From Candidatus Didemnitutus sp. (lineage in GTDB: Bacteria; Verrucomicrobiota; Verrucomicrobiia; Opitutales; Opitutaceae): 64,000 nucleotides of DNA. The translations under genes were made by a program, and so were the position numbers. The stretch lies in assembly GCA_019634575.1 (NCBI GenBank), contig JAHCAY010000001.1:3348001-3412000 (forward strand). The letters run 5' to 3'. A model generated the notes under the pieces. That model saw only the letters and a list, made by a program, of their open reading frames with translations, was not told the origin of the DNA and made no database searches. This document shows, one piece after another, positions 17,611 to 25,155 of this stretch (position 1 is its first letter; every line of letters begins with the position of its first letter).

Positions 17611-18786
17611 ATGACACCTTCCACCGTCTCTTCCGCCCGCCCGCGCTCGCTCGGACTGACTTTCGCTTTCGCTGCATGGCTCGGTCTCTCCGCGCCCCGC
17701 GCGCGCGCCGAAAACGCGCTCACCTACAAATACGAGGACTACAGTGAGGCGAGCGATCGCATCGCCGTCACCACGCAGAGCGCACTCCTCGAACAGGACC
17801 TCGGTCACGACTTCCGCCTGAAGCTCCAGGGCGTCACCGACGCGATCGTCGGCGCCACGCCCAACGGCCAGCCCGCCCCCGCGGGCAGCGATCAGGTCGT
17901 GCTCACGCACATCAGCGAGCGCCGCCATGAGTGGTCGCTCGATCTCTCGCGCCAGCTTGCGCTTTGGAATCTGGCCGCCAGCTACGCCAACAGCCGCGAG
18001 AGCGACTACCACTCGCAAGGCTGGTCCCTGAACGCACTCGGCCATTTCAACGAGAAGAACACCACGCTCCTCCTGGGCGTTGGCGGCACGAGCGACGACG
18101 TGAAGGTTTTCTACCAAGCGCCGTGGGTGCGGAAACGCTCCCTCGATCTCGCGGCGGGAGTGACCCAGCTCCTCGATGCGAACACCTCGATCGCATTCAA
18201 CCTCTCACTCAGCCGCGCGACCGGCTACCTCAACGACCAATATAAGCTCGTCCAAAAATCCATCGAGGTCGGCCCGGGCGTTTTCCTGCCGTTCACGTTC
18301 GGCGAAAACCGTCCCGACGAACGCACGAAGTGGATCGCGCTCGCCTCGGTTAATCGCGCGCTGCCGTCGGCCGCCGCCGCGATCGAGGCGAGTTACCGCT
18401 TCTATCACGACACATTCGGAACCAGCAGCCACACCGTCGATTTTTCCTGGCTGCAAAAGCTCGGTGCGCGCCTCGTGCTCATTCCGCACCTGCGCCTCTA
18501 CACGCAGAGCGCGGCGGACTTCTACTACTACCGGCTCGATGGCACGAACATCACGCCCACTGGCGGCGCGCCGCGATCTGGCGGGCCGTTCTATTCCTCC
18601 GACTACCGCCTCTCTGAACTGCGCTCGACAACCCTTGCGCTGAAAGCAGTCGCGACGCTCTCCTTGCGCTGGCAACTCGACGCCGAGCTTGCGCGCTACG
18701 ACATGCACGGACGCGATCGTGTGACGCCGGCCAGCGCTTATCCGCGGGCGAACATCGTCACGCTCGGCGCGAGATTTTCCTGGTAA
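17611..18786 (+). CDS. DUF3570 outer-membrane protein, cassette copy A
   Basis: 391 residues from ATG 17611. Signal peptide RSLGLTFAFAAWLGLSAPRA then RAEN. The mature part opens with LTYKYEDYSEASDRIAV, typical of DUF3570, is rich in amphipathic strands and ends GARFSW with an aromatic residue, so an outer-membrane barrel is likely. Residues 77-83 read DAIVGAT, close to the ApbE flavin-attachment motif Dxx[ST]GA[ST] with Val at the fourth place. It begins a run with ApbE, TlpA and DUF4266 genes, all closely spaced. Similar along its whole length to the copy B protein at 31038. Function of the family is unknown to me. Confidence 0.88.
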   Translation: MTPSTVSSARPRSLGLTFAFAAWLGLSAPRARAENALTYKYEDYSEASDRIAVTTQSALLEQDLGHDFRLKLQGVTDAIVGATPNGQPAPAGSDQVVLTHISERRHEWSLDLSRQLALWNLAASYANSRESDYHSQGWSLNALGHFNEKNTTLLLGVGGTSDDVKVFYQAPWVRKRSLDLAAGVTQLLDANTSIAFNLSLSRATGYLNDQYKLVQKSIEVGPGVFLPFTFGENRPDERTKWIALASVNRALPSAAAAIEASYRFYHDTFGTSSHTVDFSWLQKLGARLVLIPHLRLYTQSAADFYYYRLDGTNITPTGGAPRSGGPFYSSDYRLSELRSTTLALKAVATLSLRWQLDAELARYDMHGRDRVTPASAYPRANIVTLGARFSW

Positions 18787-18817
18787 CCGCGTGCTACGCT
18801 CGCCGCCCGTGCCCGCC

Positions 18818-19798
18818 ATGACTGCCGAGACACCCACGAGCATTCGTGCCCGCGCCGCGTCCGCCGGCGATTCGTCGCTGCGTCTGCTCGCGTTTCCGGC
18901 GCTCGGCACCACTTGCGAGGTCCAATACGTCGCCGCCGATGCTGCACAAGCGACCGCGTTCGAGCGCGCGGTCGTGGAGTGGGTGAGCGGCTTCGAAACG
19001 AAATATTCGCGCTTCCGCCCGACGAGCCTGGTCAGCCGCATCAACGACGCGGCCGGCCGCGCCTGGGTCGACGTCGACGCCGACATGGAGCAAATGCTCG
19101 CGCTCGGCGACGCATTGTTCGCCACCACCGGCGGCGTGCTCGATCCGACGGCGTTGCCTCTGCTGGCGCTTTGGAACTGGAAGGCAGACCATCCGAAGAT
19201 CCCCGTGCAGGCCCAGATCGACGCGGCCCGTCGGTTGGTGGGATGGCGTAAAGTGCAGCGCCTGCCCGGGAAGGTATTTCTGCCCGAGAGAGGTATGGCC
19301 CTGGACTTCGGCGGCTTCGGCAAGGAATACGCCGTCGATATCGTGGCCCACCTTGCGCGGGAGCACGGCATTGCGTGCGCGCTGATCGATTTCGGCCGCG
19401 ATGTATTCGTGCTGGGTGCCCCGCCCGGTCGGGCGGCGTGGCATCTCGGTCTCGAGGATCCGCACAGCCCCGGTGCGACGTGGGGCAGCATCGCGGTGCG
19501 TGGCGGACTCGGTGTCGCCTCGTCGGGCGACTATGTGCGCTGCTTCACGATCGATGGGCGGCGATACGGGCACATCGTCGATCCGCGGTCGGGCCGTCCG
19601 GTTGACAACGGCTGCCGACAGGTGACGGTTGTCGCCGATACGTGCCTGCAAGCCGGCGTGCTGTCGACCGCGGCTTTCGTTCTCGGCGCGGCGCGCGGGA
19701 TGGAACTGATCGAGCATTGTCCCGGCGCGGAGGGAGTGATCGTGACCGAAACCGCGCGCCATCACAGTCGTGGTTTTCATGCCTATGTGGTCGCTTGA
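18818..19798 (+). CDS. ApbE-like FAD:protein FMN transferase, cassette copy A
   Basis: 326 residues from ATG 18818; GTG codons at 18791 and 18809 are alternatives. ApbE enzymes move FMN from FAD onto Thr/Ser of target proteins. Conserved parts: ALGTTCEV near the N-terminus, FETKYSRF, LDFGGFGKEYAVD, GDYVRCF, GHIVDPRSGRP. The C-terminal Mg-binding motif, ADALxTA in typical ApbE, reads AGVLSTA: the Asp is Gly280 while the Thr is kept. No signal peptide or lipobox is visible, unlike many periplasmic ApbE proteins, so modification might take place in the cytoplasm. The stop overlaps possible starts of the TlpA gene. Confidence 0.88.
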   Translation: MTAETPTSIRARAASAGDSSLRLLAFPALGTTCEVQYVAADAAQATAFERAVVEWVSGFETKYSRFRPTSLVSRINDAAGRAWVDVDADMEQMLALGDALFATTGGVLDPTALPLLALWNWKADHPKIPVQAQIDAARRLVGWRKVQRLPGKVFLPERGMALDFGGFGKEYAVDIVAHLAREHGIACALIDFGRDVFVLGAPPGRAAWHLGLEDPHSPGATWGSIAVRGGLGVASSGDYVRCFTIDGRRYGHIVDPRSGRPVDNGCRQVTVVADTCLQAGVLSTAAFVLGAARGMELIEHCPGAEGVIVTETARHHSRGFHAYVVA

Positions 19799-19799
19799 A

Positions 19800-20306
19800 A
19801 TGCATGGATGTCGTTGGCGCCGCCTGGTGGCGCTGCTGGTTGCCGTCGCCTCGTTCGCGGGCGTCCACGGGCGTGTCGCGGTCGGCGACGCATTTCCGTC
19901 GCTCCAGGAGCCGACGTTCGCGCTCGAGGGTAAGCTGCCGCCCTTGTCGGGTCGTGTGCTCCTGGTGGATTTCTGGGCGTCGTGGTGCGAGCCGTGCCGG
20001 GCCTCCTTTCCCTTCTACGCCCGGCTCCACGCTGACTACGGTGCGCGCGGACTCACGATCGTCGGGGTCAGCGTCGACAAGCAGCGGGCCGCTTACGAGG
20101 AGTTCCGCAAGCGCTTCGCGCCTCCGTTTCCGACGATGCGCGACGCACAGCTTCGCCTCGCCGCATCCGTGGACGTTCCAGCGATGCCGACCTGCTTTCT
20201 CATTGGGCGAAATGGTCGTGTGCGCTTCGTGGAAGTGGGCTTCCACGGTGTGGACGCCGGCGCGGAACTCGTGCGCGCGATCGAGGCGGCCCTGGCCGAA
20301 AACTGA
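19800..20306 (+). CDS. TlpA/ResA-like thioredoxin, cassette copy A
   Basis: 168 residues from ATG 19800, one base after the apbE stop; ATG codons at 19779 and 19785 are possible. A signal sequence or anchor (RRLVALLVAVASFAGVHG) precedes a thioredoxin fold with active site WASWCEPC, the TlpA-type central insert (IVGVSVDKQRAAYEEFRKRF) and the cis-Pro in VPAMPT. Acts in the periplasm as a disulfide reductase or isomerase. Its position directly before a lipoprotein ending in Cys-Gly-Cys suggests that protein as partner; this is inference. Confidence 0.92.
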   Translation: MHGCRWRRLVALLVAVASFAGVHGRVAVGDAFPSLQEPTFALEGKLPPLSGRVLLVDFWASWCEPCRASFPFYARLHADYGARGLTIVGVSVDKQRAAYEEFRKRFAPPFPTMRDAQLRLAASVDVPAMPTCFLIGRNGRVRFVEVGFHGVDAGAELVRAIEAALAEN

Positions 20307-20311
20307 CTCTT

Positions 20312-20560
20312 ATGAAAAAGAATCGTCTCCTCCAGTTGCTGACCTTGCCGGTCCTCGCGATCGGCGCTCTGGTGCTCAGTGGGTGCGCGTCGACCGATCT
20401 TGCGCGTGTGAAACCCTACGAACGGGAGGCTTTCGCGCACTACACGATGCGTGCCGACCGCGATCCGCTCGCGACGATGATGAATGAGCACATTTTCTTT
20501 TCGCGCGAGGCGGCAACCGGCGGACGCGGCGTGAAAGGGAGTGGCTGCGGTTGCAACTGA
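20312..20560 (+). CDS. DUF4266 mini-lipoprotein, cassette copy A
   Basis: 82 residues. Lipoprotein signal ending LSGC (Cys about residue 26) leaves a mature protein of about 57 residues. The mature part shares the block YTMRxDRDPL, EHIFFSREA and the tail GGRGVKGSGCGCN with copy B at 33709; the last residues Cys-Gly-Cys-Asn are identical. No enzyme fold is possible at this size; the C-terminal CxC could bind metal, form a disulfide or be a TlpA substrate. Five bases after the thioredoxin gene. Confidence 0.85.
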   Translation: MKKNRLLQLLTLPVLAIGALVLSGCASTDLARVKPYEREAFAHYTMRADRDPLATMMNEHIFFSREAATGGRGVKGSGCGCN

Positions 20561-20644
20561 GGTCGGCGACGGGGTGGGATCAGTCGCGGCAAACGCCGTC
20601 GACAAAGTGCCGCGCTCCGCCGAGAAGAATCCCGGCTCCCCGCC

Positions 20645-21322
20645 ATGCGAATCCTGATCATCGAGGACGAACTGCAGCTCGCGCGGCACGTCACCCGCGC
20701 GCTCGTGCGCAACGGGCACTTCGTCAATACCCAGTCTGACGGGGCAGTCGGCCTGCGCACGGCGCTGACTGAGCTGCCCGACCTTGTCGTGCTCGATTTG
20801 AACCTGCCCACGCTCGACGGGCTCTCTGTGCTCGCGCAACTCCGCGAGGCGGCTCATCCCGCGCGGGTGTTGATCCTGACGGCGCGCGGCGATGTCGAGC
20901 ACCGCGTAAAAGGGCTGAAAGCCGGGGCCGACGACTACCTCGCGAAGCCGTTCTCCCTCGAAGAGCTCGTCGCCCGGGTGGAAGCACTGGGACGGCGCGG
21001 CGTGCCCGTCGACAAAGCCGATCTGCTGAGGGTGGCGGACCTCGCGATGGACGTCATTCATCGCCGTGTCACGCGCGCGGGCCAGCCCGTCGCGCTCTCG
21101 CCGCGCGAGTTCGATCTGTTGCAAGTGCTGATGCAGGAGCCCGGGCGGATTTTTTCGCGGACCGAGCTTTGCGAGCGCATTTGGCAGAGGGATCACGAAT
21201 ACGACACGCGCACCGTCGAGATCTTCGTCACTCGGCTCCGAAAGAAGGTGGACGCGGGATTTGCGGTGCCGCTCATTCACACCAAACGCCTCGTGGGCTA
21301 CACGATTCAGGTGCCCGCGTGA
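20645..21322 (+). CDS. OmpR-family response regulator, cassette copy A
   Basis: 225 residues from ATG 20645. Receiver domain with acidic pair IIEDE, phospho-acceptor Asp51 in VVLDLNLP, LTARGD and Lys in DDYLAKPF. C-terminal winged helix: LSPREFDLLQVLMQEPGRIF, then RTVEIFVTRLRKK and the wing HTKRLVGYTIQV. The paired kinase is at 22048, separated by a cupredoxin gene. Very similar to the regulator at 28332. The GTAAC-N6-GTTAC sites are the natural candidates for its binding. Confidence 0.94.
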   Translation: MRILIIEDELQLARHVTRALVRNGHFVNTQSDGAVGLRTALTELPDLVVLDLNLPTLDGLSVLAQLREAAHPARVLILTARGDVEHRVKGLKAGADDYLAKPFSLEELVARVEALGRRGVPVDKADLLRVADLAMDVIHRRVTRAGQPVALSPREFDLLQVLMQEPGRIFSRTELCERIWQRDHEYDTRTVEIFVTRLRKKVDAGFAVPLIHTKRLVGYTIQVPA

Positions 21323-21373
21323 GCGCTTGCCGCTCCGTGAGACCAGCCGCCATCCTCGCGCTCAATCCGCTCC

Positions 21374-22051
21374 ATGAAATCCTGGCCTATGTTCCGTTCT
21401 GCGTCGTTTTTCACTGTCCGGTGGACGGCGGCTGCGATGGCTTGGGTCGGTCTGGCTGCGGTGGTGCACGCGGATTGCGCCATCGACGGACGCGTGACGC
21501 TGCCGAAGTCGCGTGCGACGCCGGTGGTCAACCAGCGCTACGAGATCGTTTCGCAGGGCGGCGTGCTCGGAACCAATCCGCCGCTCGCGGTGGTCTACCT
21601 GAGCGGCGATTTTCCAGAGTCGGCGAAGCGCCCGACAGTTCAGGTGGCGCAGGAAAACATGGCGTTCGTGCCGGCGCTGCTGGTGATCCGCACGGGCACG
21701 ACCGTCGAGTTTCCCAATCAAGACGATGTCTACCACAACATCTTCTCCTATTCGCCCACCAAGCGGTTCGATCTGGGGCGTTACCGGAAGGAGGATAAGC
21801 CGGTGCCGTCCGTCGTTTTCGATGCGGCTGGCTTGGTCGTGTTGCGGTGCGACATCCACGAACACATGCGCGGGCTGATCCTCGTGCTCGATTCGCCTCA
21901 TTTCACCACGACGGACGCCGACGGGCGATTTCGTTTGCGCGGTTTGCCGGCGGGGCGTTTCACGCTGAAGGTCTGGCGCGACAGCCGCACTACGATCGAG
22001 CGGGTGGTGGAGTTGCGCGACGGCGAGACCCTGCAGCTCGATTTTCCGTGA
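21374..22051 (+). CDS. Secreted cupredoxin-like protein (methylamine-utilisation-like)
   Basis: 225 residues. A signal peptide (RWTAAAMAWVGLAAVVHA) is followed by a cupredoxin fold with candidate type 1 copper ligands His121 (DDVYHNIF), Cys159, His162 or His164, and Met165 in the block LRCDIHEHMRG. A C-terminal beta sandwich (FTTTDADGRFRLRGLPAGRF) resembles a carboxypeptidase-regulatory-like domain. The combination is common in proteins annotated methylamine utilisation or plastocyanin-like. Probably a periplasmic electron carrier or copper binder. Placed between regulator and kinase, it may also tune sensing. The stop overlaps the kinase GTG (GTGA). Copy B lacks this gene. Confidence 0.85.
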   Translation: MKSWPMFRSASFFTVRWTAAAMAWVGLAAVVHADCAIDGRVTLPKSRATPVVNQRYEIVSQGGVLGTNPPLAVVYLSGDFPESAKRPTVQVAQENMAFVPALLVIRTGTTVEFPNQDDVYHNIFSYSPTKRFDLGRYRKEDKPVPSVVFDAAGLVVLRCDIHEHMRGLILVLDSPHFTTTDADGRFRLRGLPAGRFTLKVWRDSRTTIERVVELRDGETLQLDFP

Positions 22052-23796
22052 AGGAATCAACTTCGCCCTCCAGCGCGGTGCCGGGCTTCAGAACGAAGCT
22101 GATGGTGGCGATGATGGTGGTGGTTTCCGTCGCGACGGCGCTGGGCCTGTTTTACTCGCAGCGCAATGTGGCGGAGTCGGTGCGCCGCGATTTCGAGCGC
22201 GAGTTCCGCGCGGAGGTGGCGGCGGTCCATGCGGCGCAGGAGGTTCGCGATGCCGCACTCGGCGAACGATGCCGCACCCTTGCGACCAAGCCGCGTTTGC
22301 GCGCGGCGCTGGAGGATAATGCGCTCGACCTGCTGTATCCAAGTGCGCGCGACGAGTTGGCGGGAGTGGTCGCGGGTTCGGCCGAGGCGCGCGCGTCGGC
22401 CACTTCGTTCCAGGCTGAGTTCTATCGCTTCGTGGATGCGCGCGGCAGCGTCATCGATCCGCCTGACGCGCGCGGAGTGGGTTTGTTGTCACCTGCGGCC
22501 GAGCGCCAGCTCGGCACCCGCGATGCGCCCACGAACATGCAGCGCGGTTACATCGCGGACGGCGAAATCCTGCACGAGATTCTCGCGATCCCCATTCCTT
22601 CGTCCGAAACGGGCGAGACCATCGCGGTGCTGGTGCTCGGCTTTCGCCCGCCCGCCCTCGGCCGAATCACCGGCGCATCTTTCGCGCGAGGTTTGTGGCT
22701 TTCGGGCCGCCTGCACTTGCCGGGGGTGGGCCCGGGCGCGGCGAGCGCGGTGGCGACGCGTCTGGCCGAGGACGCGTCGGTATGGGCGAAAAGCGAACAC
22801 CGTCTCGAACTGGAGGTCGGGGAGCAGCGCTGCCTGGTGTTCTACAAGCTGCTCAATCCCGCTTCCGGTTATCCGCCGGCTTACGAAGTGTGCGCGTATC
22901 CGCTCGACGATCTGGCGGCGCGGCAACGACGGCTGCTCTGGCAGTTCGCGGCCGTTTGGGCCGCGCTGGTGGTGGGATCGTTCCTTGCCAACCGTGTGCT
23001 CGCGACGCGACTCAGCCGTCCCGTCGAGGCCCTGGCCTTTGATTCGGAGCAAAACCGGGCGGAATTGAGACGCACCGAAGCCGCATTGGAGATGAGCCAG
23101 GAAGGGCTTGAACGCACCGCCCGGTTTTCCGCGAACGCCTCGCACCAGCTTAAGACGCCGGTGGCCGTGTTGCGCACCGGGCTCGAGGACTTGCTGGCGA
23201 GTCGGAAGCTGGATCGTGAAGTCCGGGAAGAGGTCTCGTCGCTGGTCCACCAGACGTTCCGGCTTTCGAGTGTGATCGAGGATCTGCTCCTGCTCTCGCG
23301 CCTCGACGAGGGGCGCTTGCAGCTCGAGATGGAGACGGTGGATCTGGTGCCTTTGATCGATGCTTGGCTGGACGACCTGAGTGCGCTGCCCGACAGCCGC
23401 GACCTCAGCGTTGAAAAGCACCTGCCGGCTACTTTGCCCGTCCGCGGGGAGAAGCGTTACACCAGCTTGATCCTGCAAAATCTCCTCGAGAACGCGCGCA
23501 AATACAACCGGACCGGCGGCCGCGTGCAGATCGCGGCGACGGTCACGGACACGGCAGTGCGCCTGGTGATCGGCAATACCGGCCCCACGATTCCTGCCGA
23601 TGCACAGGCGCATATCTTCGAGCGTTTCCATCGTGGCGTGGTCGCCGAAAACAAGCCGGGCCATGGGTTGGGGCTCAATCTGGCGCGGGAGCTCGCCCGG
23701 CTTCACCGCGGCGATCTCGAGTTGCTTCGCTCGACCGAGGACTGGACGGAGTTCGCCGTCTACTTTACGCGCGTCGCGCCGGAGCCGTCGCCATGA
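22048..23796 (+). CDS. Sensor histidine kinase, cassette copy A
   Basis: 582 residues from GTG 22048, coupled to the preceding stop. TM1 near residues 13-33, a periplasmic sensor region of about 250 residues with no domain I recognise, TM2 LWQFAAVWAALVVGSFLA, HAMP-like linker, then HisKA with His366 in FSANASHQLKTPVAVLRTG. ATPase: N box LLENARKYN, a G1 box reading IGNTGPTIP (Asn in place of the usual Asp of DxGxG) and G2 GHGLGLNLARELARLHRGD. The kinase at 29009 is a paralogue sharing this layout. Stop overlaps the porin start (ATGA). Confidence 0.92.
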   Translation: MKESTSPSSAVPGFRTKLMVAMMVVVSVATALGLFYSQRNVAESVRRDFEREFRAEVAAVHAAQEVRDAALGERCRTLATKPRLRAALEDNALDLLYPSARDELAGVVAGSAEARASATSFQAEFYRFVDARGSVIDPPDARGVGLLSPAAERQLGTRDAPTNMQRGYIADGEILHEILAIPIPSSETGETIAVLVLGFRPPALGRITGASFARGLWLSGRLHLPGVGPGAASAVATRLAEDASVWAKSEHRLELEVGEQRCLVFYKLLNPASGYPPAYEVCAYPLDDLAARQRRLLWQFAAVWAALVVGSFLANRVLATRLSRPVEALAFDSEQNRAELRRTEAALEMSQEGLERTARFSANASHQLKTPVAVLRTGLEDLLASRKLDREVREEVSSLVHQTFRLSSVIEDLLLLSRLDEGRLQLEMETVDLVPLIDAWLDDLSALPDSRDLSVEKHLPATLPVRGEKRYTSLILQNLLENARKYNRTGGRVQIAATVTDTAVRLVIGNTGPTIPADAQAHIFERFHRGVVAENKPGHGLGLNLARELARLHRGDLELLRSTEDWTEFAVYFTRVAPEPSP

Positions 23797-25040
23797 GGAT
23801 CGCACGAATGATCTCGCTCTTGCCGGCCGTGCTGCCGCTGGTGGCGCACGCTTGGGAAGACGACTGGATCGACCGCCTCGATGCGGCGTTGACCGGAACG
23901 GCCGCGCATGGCTCCTGGCGCGCGCGAATCAGCGGCACCGTGGAGGTGAACTACTACCGCTTCGATCAGCCGGCGCCGGGACTCATCGAGGAGACCGGGC
24001 ACGGGCTCTTTGATCCGCGGCTCGTCCTGTTTGTCGATGCGCAGGCGGGCGTGCATTGCTACTTTTTCGCGCAGGCAAGGATCGACAACGGCTTCGACCC
24101 CGGAGCCGGTTCCAGCGGAGTGCGCCTCGACGAATATGCGTTGCGGATCACTCCCGGGGCATCGGAACGCCTGAGCGTGCAGATGGGGAAATTCGCCACG
24201 GTGGTCGGTCAGTGGGTCAAGCGTCATCAGGCGTGGGACAGTCCTTTCGTGTTCGCGCCGCTTGCCTACGAAAATCCGACGGGGATCTTCGACGAGACCG
24301 CAGCGAGGAGTGCTGCCGTGTTGCGGGCATGGGGACACGTCGGCGGTTCGTTCATGCCGGCGCCGACAGACGAATATCGCGTGCCGGTGATTTGGGGACC
24401 GTCGTATGCGAGCGGCATTTCTGTGGCCGGACGAAGCGGACATTTCGACTACGCCACGGAATTGAAAAACACCGCACTCTCGTCACGTCCGGATTCGTGG
24501 GACATCACCCACACGCAGCTGCAAAACCCGGCGTGGAACACGCGTCTTGGCTGGCGTCCTGACTTGCGGTGGAGCTTTGGCGTTTCCTTCGGGACGGGCG
24601 TCTATTTGCGCCCTTCGGCCGCGCGCACGCTGCCACCGGGTCGGAGGCTGGGCGACTACCGGCAGGATACCGTGGGGCTCGACGCGAGTTTCGCGTGGCG
24701 GCATTGGCAACTATGGGGCGAAGGCTATCGCGCGCGTTTCGCCGTGCCCGGCGTGGGCGCCGCCGACACCTGGGTTTATTTCCTGGAGGCGAAATACAAA
24801 TTCACGCCGCAGCTTTTCGGTGCGGTCCGGTGGAATCGTCAGACATTTTCCGATCTCGTCGACGCGAGCTCCGCTCTCGCCCAGCCGTGGGGGGCGGACC
24901 AATCCCGCCTCGATCTGGCCGTCGGCTATCGTTTCACGGCGCACACTGAGTTGAAACTCGAGTGTGACGTCGAACACGGGCGGCCGGGCACTGCCGGGGG
25001 CGCGCCGACCTGGGCGACTCAGTTTGTCGTGCGCTTCTGA
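23793..25040 (+). CDS. Outer-membrane porin-like beta-barrel
   Basis: 415 residues. Signal peptide MISLLPAVLPLVAHA, then a region of alternating amphipathic strands (WRARISGTVEVNYYRF, VHCYFFAQARIDNGF, YALRITPGASERLSVQMGKF) and the C-terminal TQFVVRF with the final Phe needed by the BAM complex. The LxVQMGKF strand resembles phosphate-selective porin-type barrels. Last gene of the copy A regulator block; ATGA overlap with the kinase implies coupled translation. Substrate unknown. Copy B has no equivalent. Confidence 0.82.
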   Translation: MRIARMISLLPAVLPLVAHAWEDDWIDRLDAALTGTAAHGSWRARISGTVEVNYYRFDQPAPGLIEETGHGLFDPRLVLFVDAQAGVHCYFFAQARIDNGFDPGAGSSGVRLDEYALRITPGASERLSVQMGKFATVVGQWVKRHQAWDSPFVFAPLAYENPTGIFDETAARSAAVLRAWGHVGGSFMPAPTDEYRVPVIWGPSYASGISVAGRSGHFDYATELKNTALSSRPDSWDITHTQLQNPAWNTRLGWRPDLRWSFGVSFGTGVYLRPSAARTLPPGRRLGDYRQDTVGLDASFAWRHWQLWGEGYRARFAVPGVGAADTWVYFLEAKYKFTPQLFGAVRWNRQTFSDLVDASSALAQPWGADQSRLDLAVGYRFTAHTELKLECDVEHGRPGTAGGAPTWATQFVVRF

Positions 25041-25047
25041 GCGCGCG

Positions 25048-25063
25048 GTAACAGGGCTGTTAC
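25048..25063. promoter_or_regulatory. Candidate operator A2 (GTAAC-N6-GTTAC)
   Basis: GTAACAG-GG-CTGTTAC is a perfect 16-bp palindrome, 108 bases before the Ig/NHL start. Compared with the site at 17506, CTTTTC occurs 14 bases and GCAAC 35 bases after the start of the right half-site at both places, so the two promoters share more than the palindrome. Confidence 0.65.
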
Positions 25064-25155
25064 GGCTGGCGGCTTTTCCCGCCGCGCGGTCTGGCAACCT
25101 TGTGTGCCACCCGGCTCCACGCCGGCGTCGCGCTTCACCGTCAACCACCTGTCGC

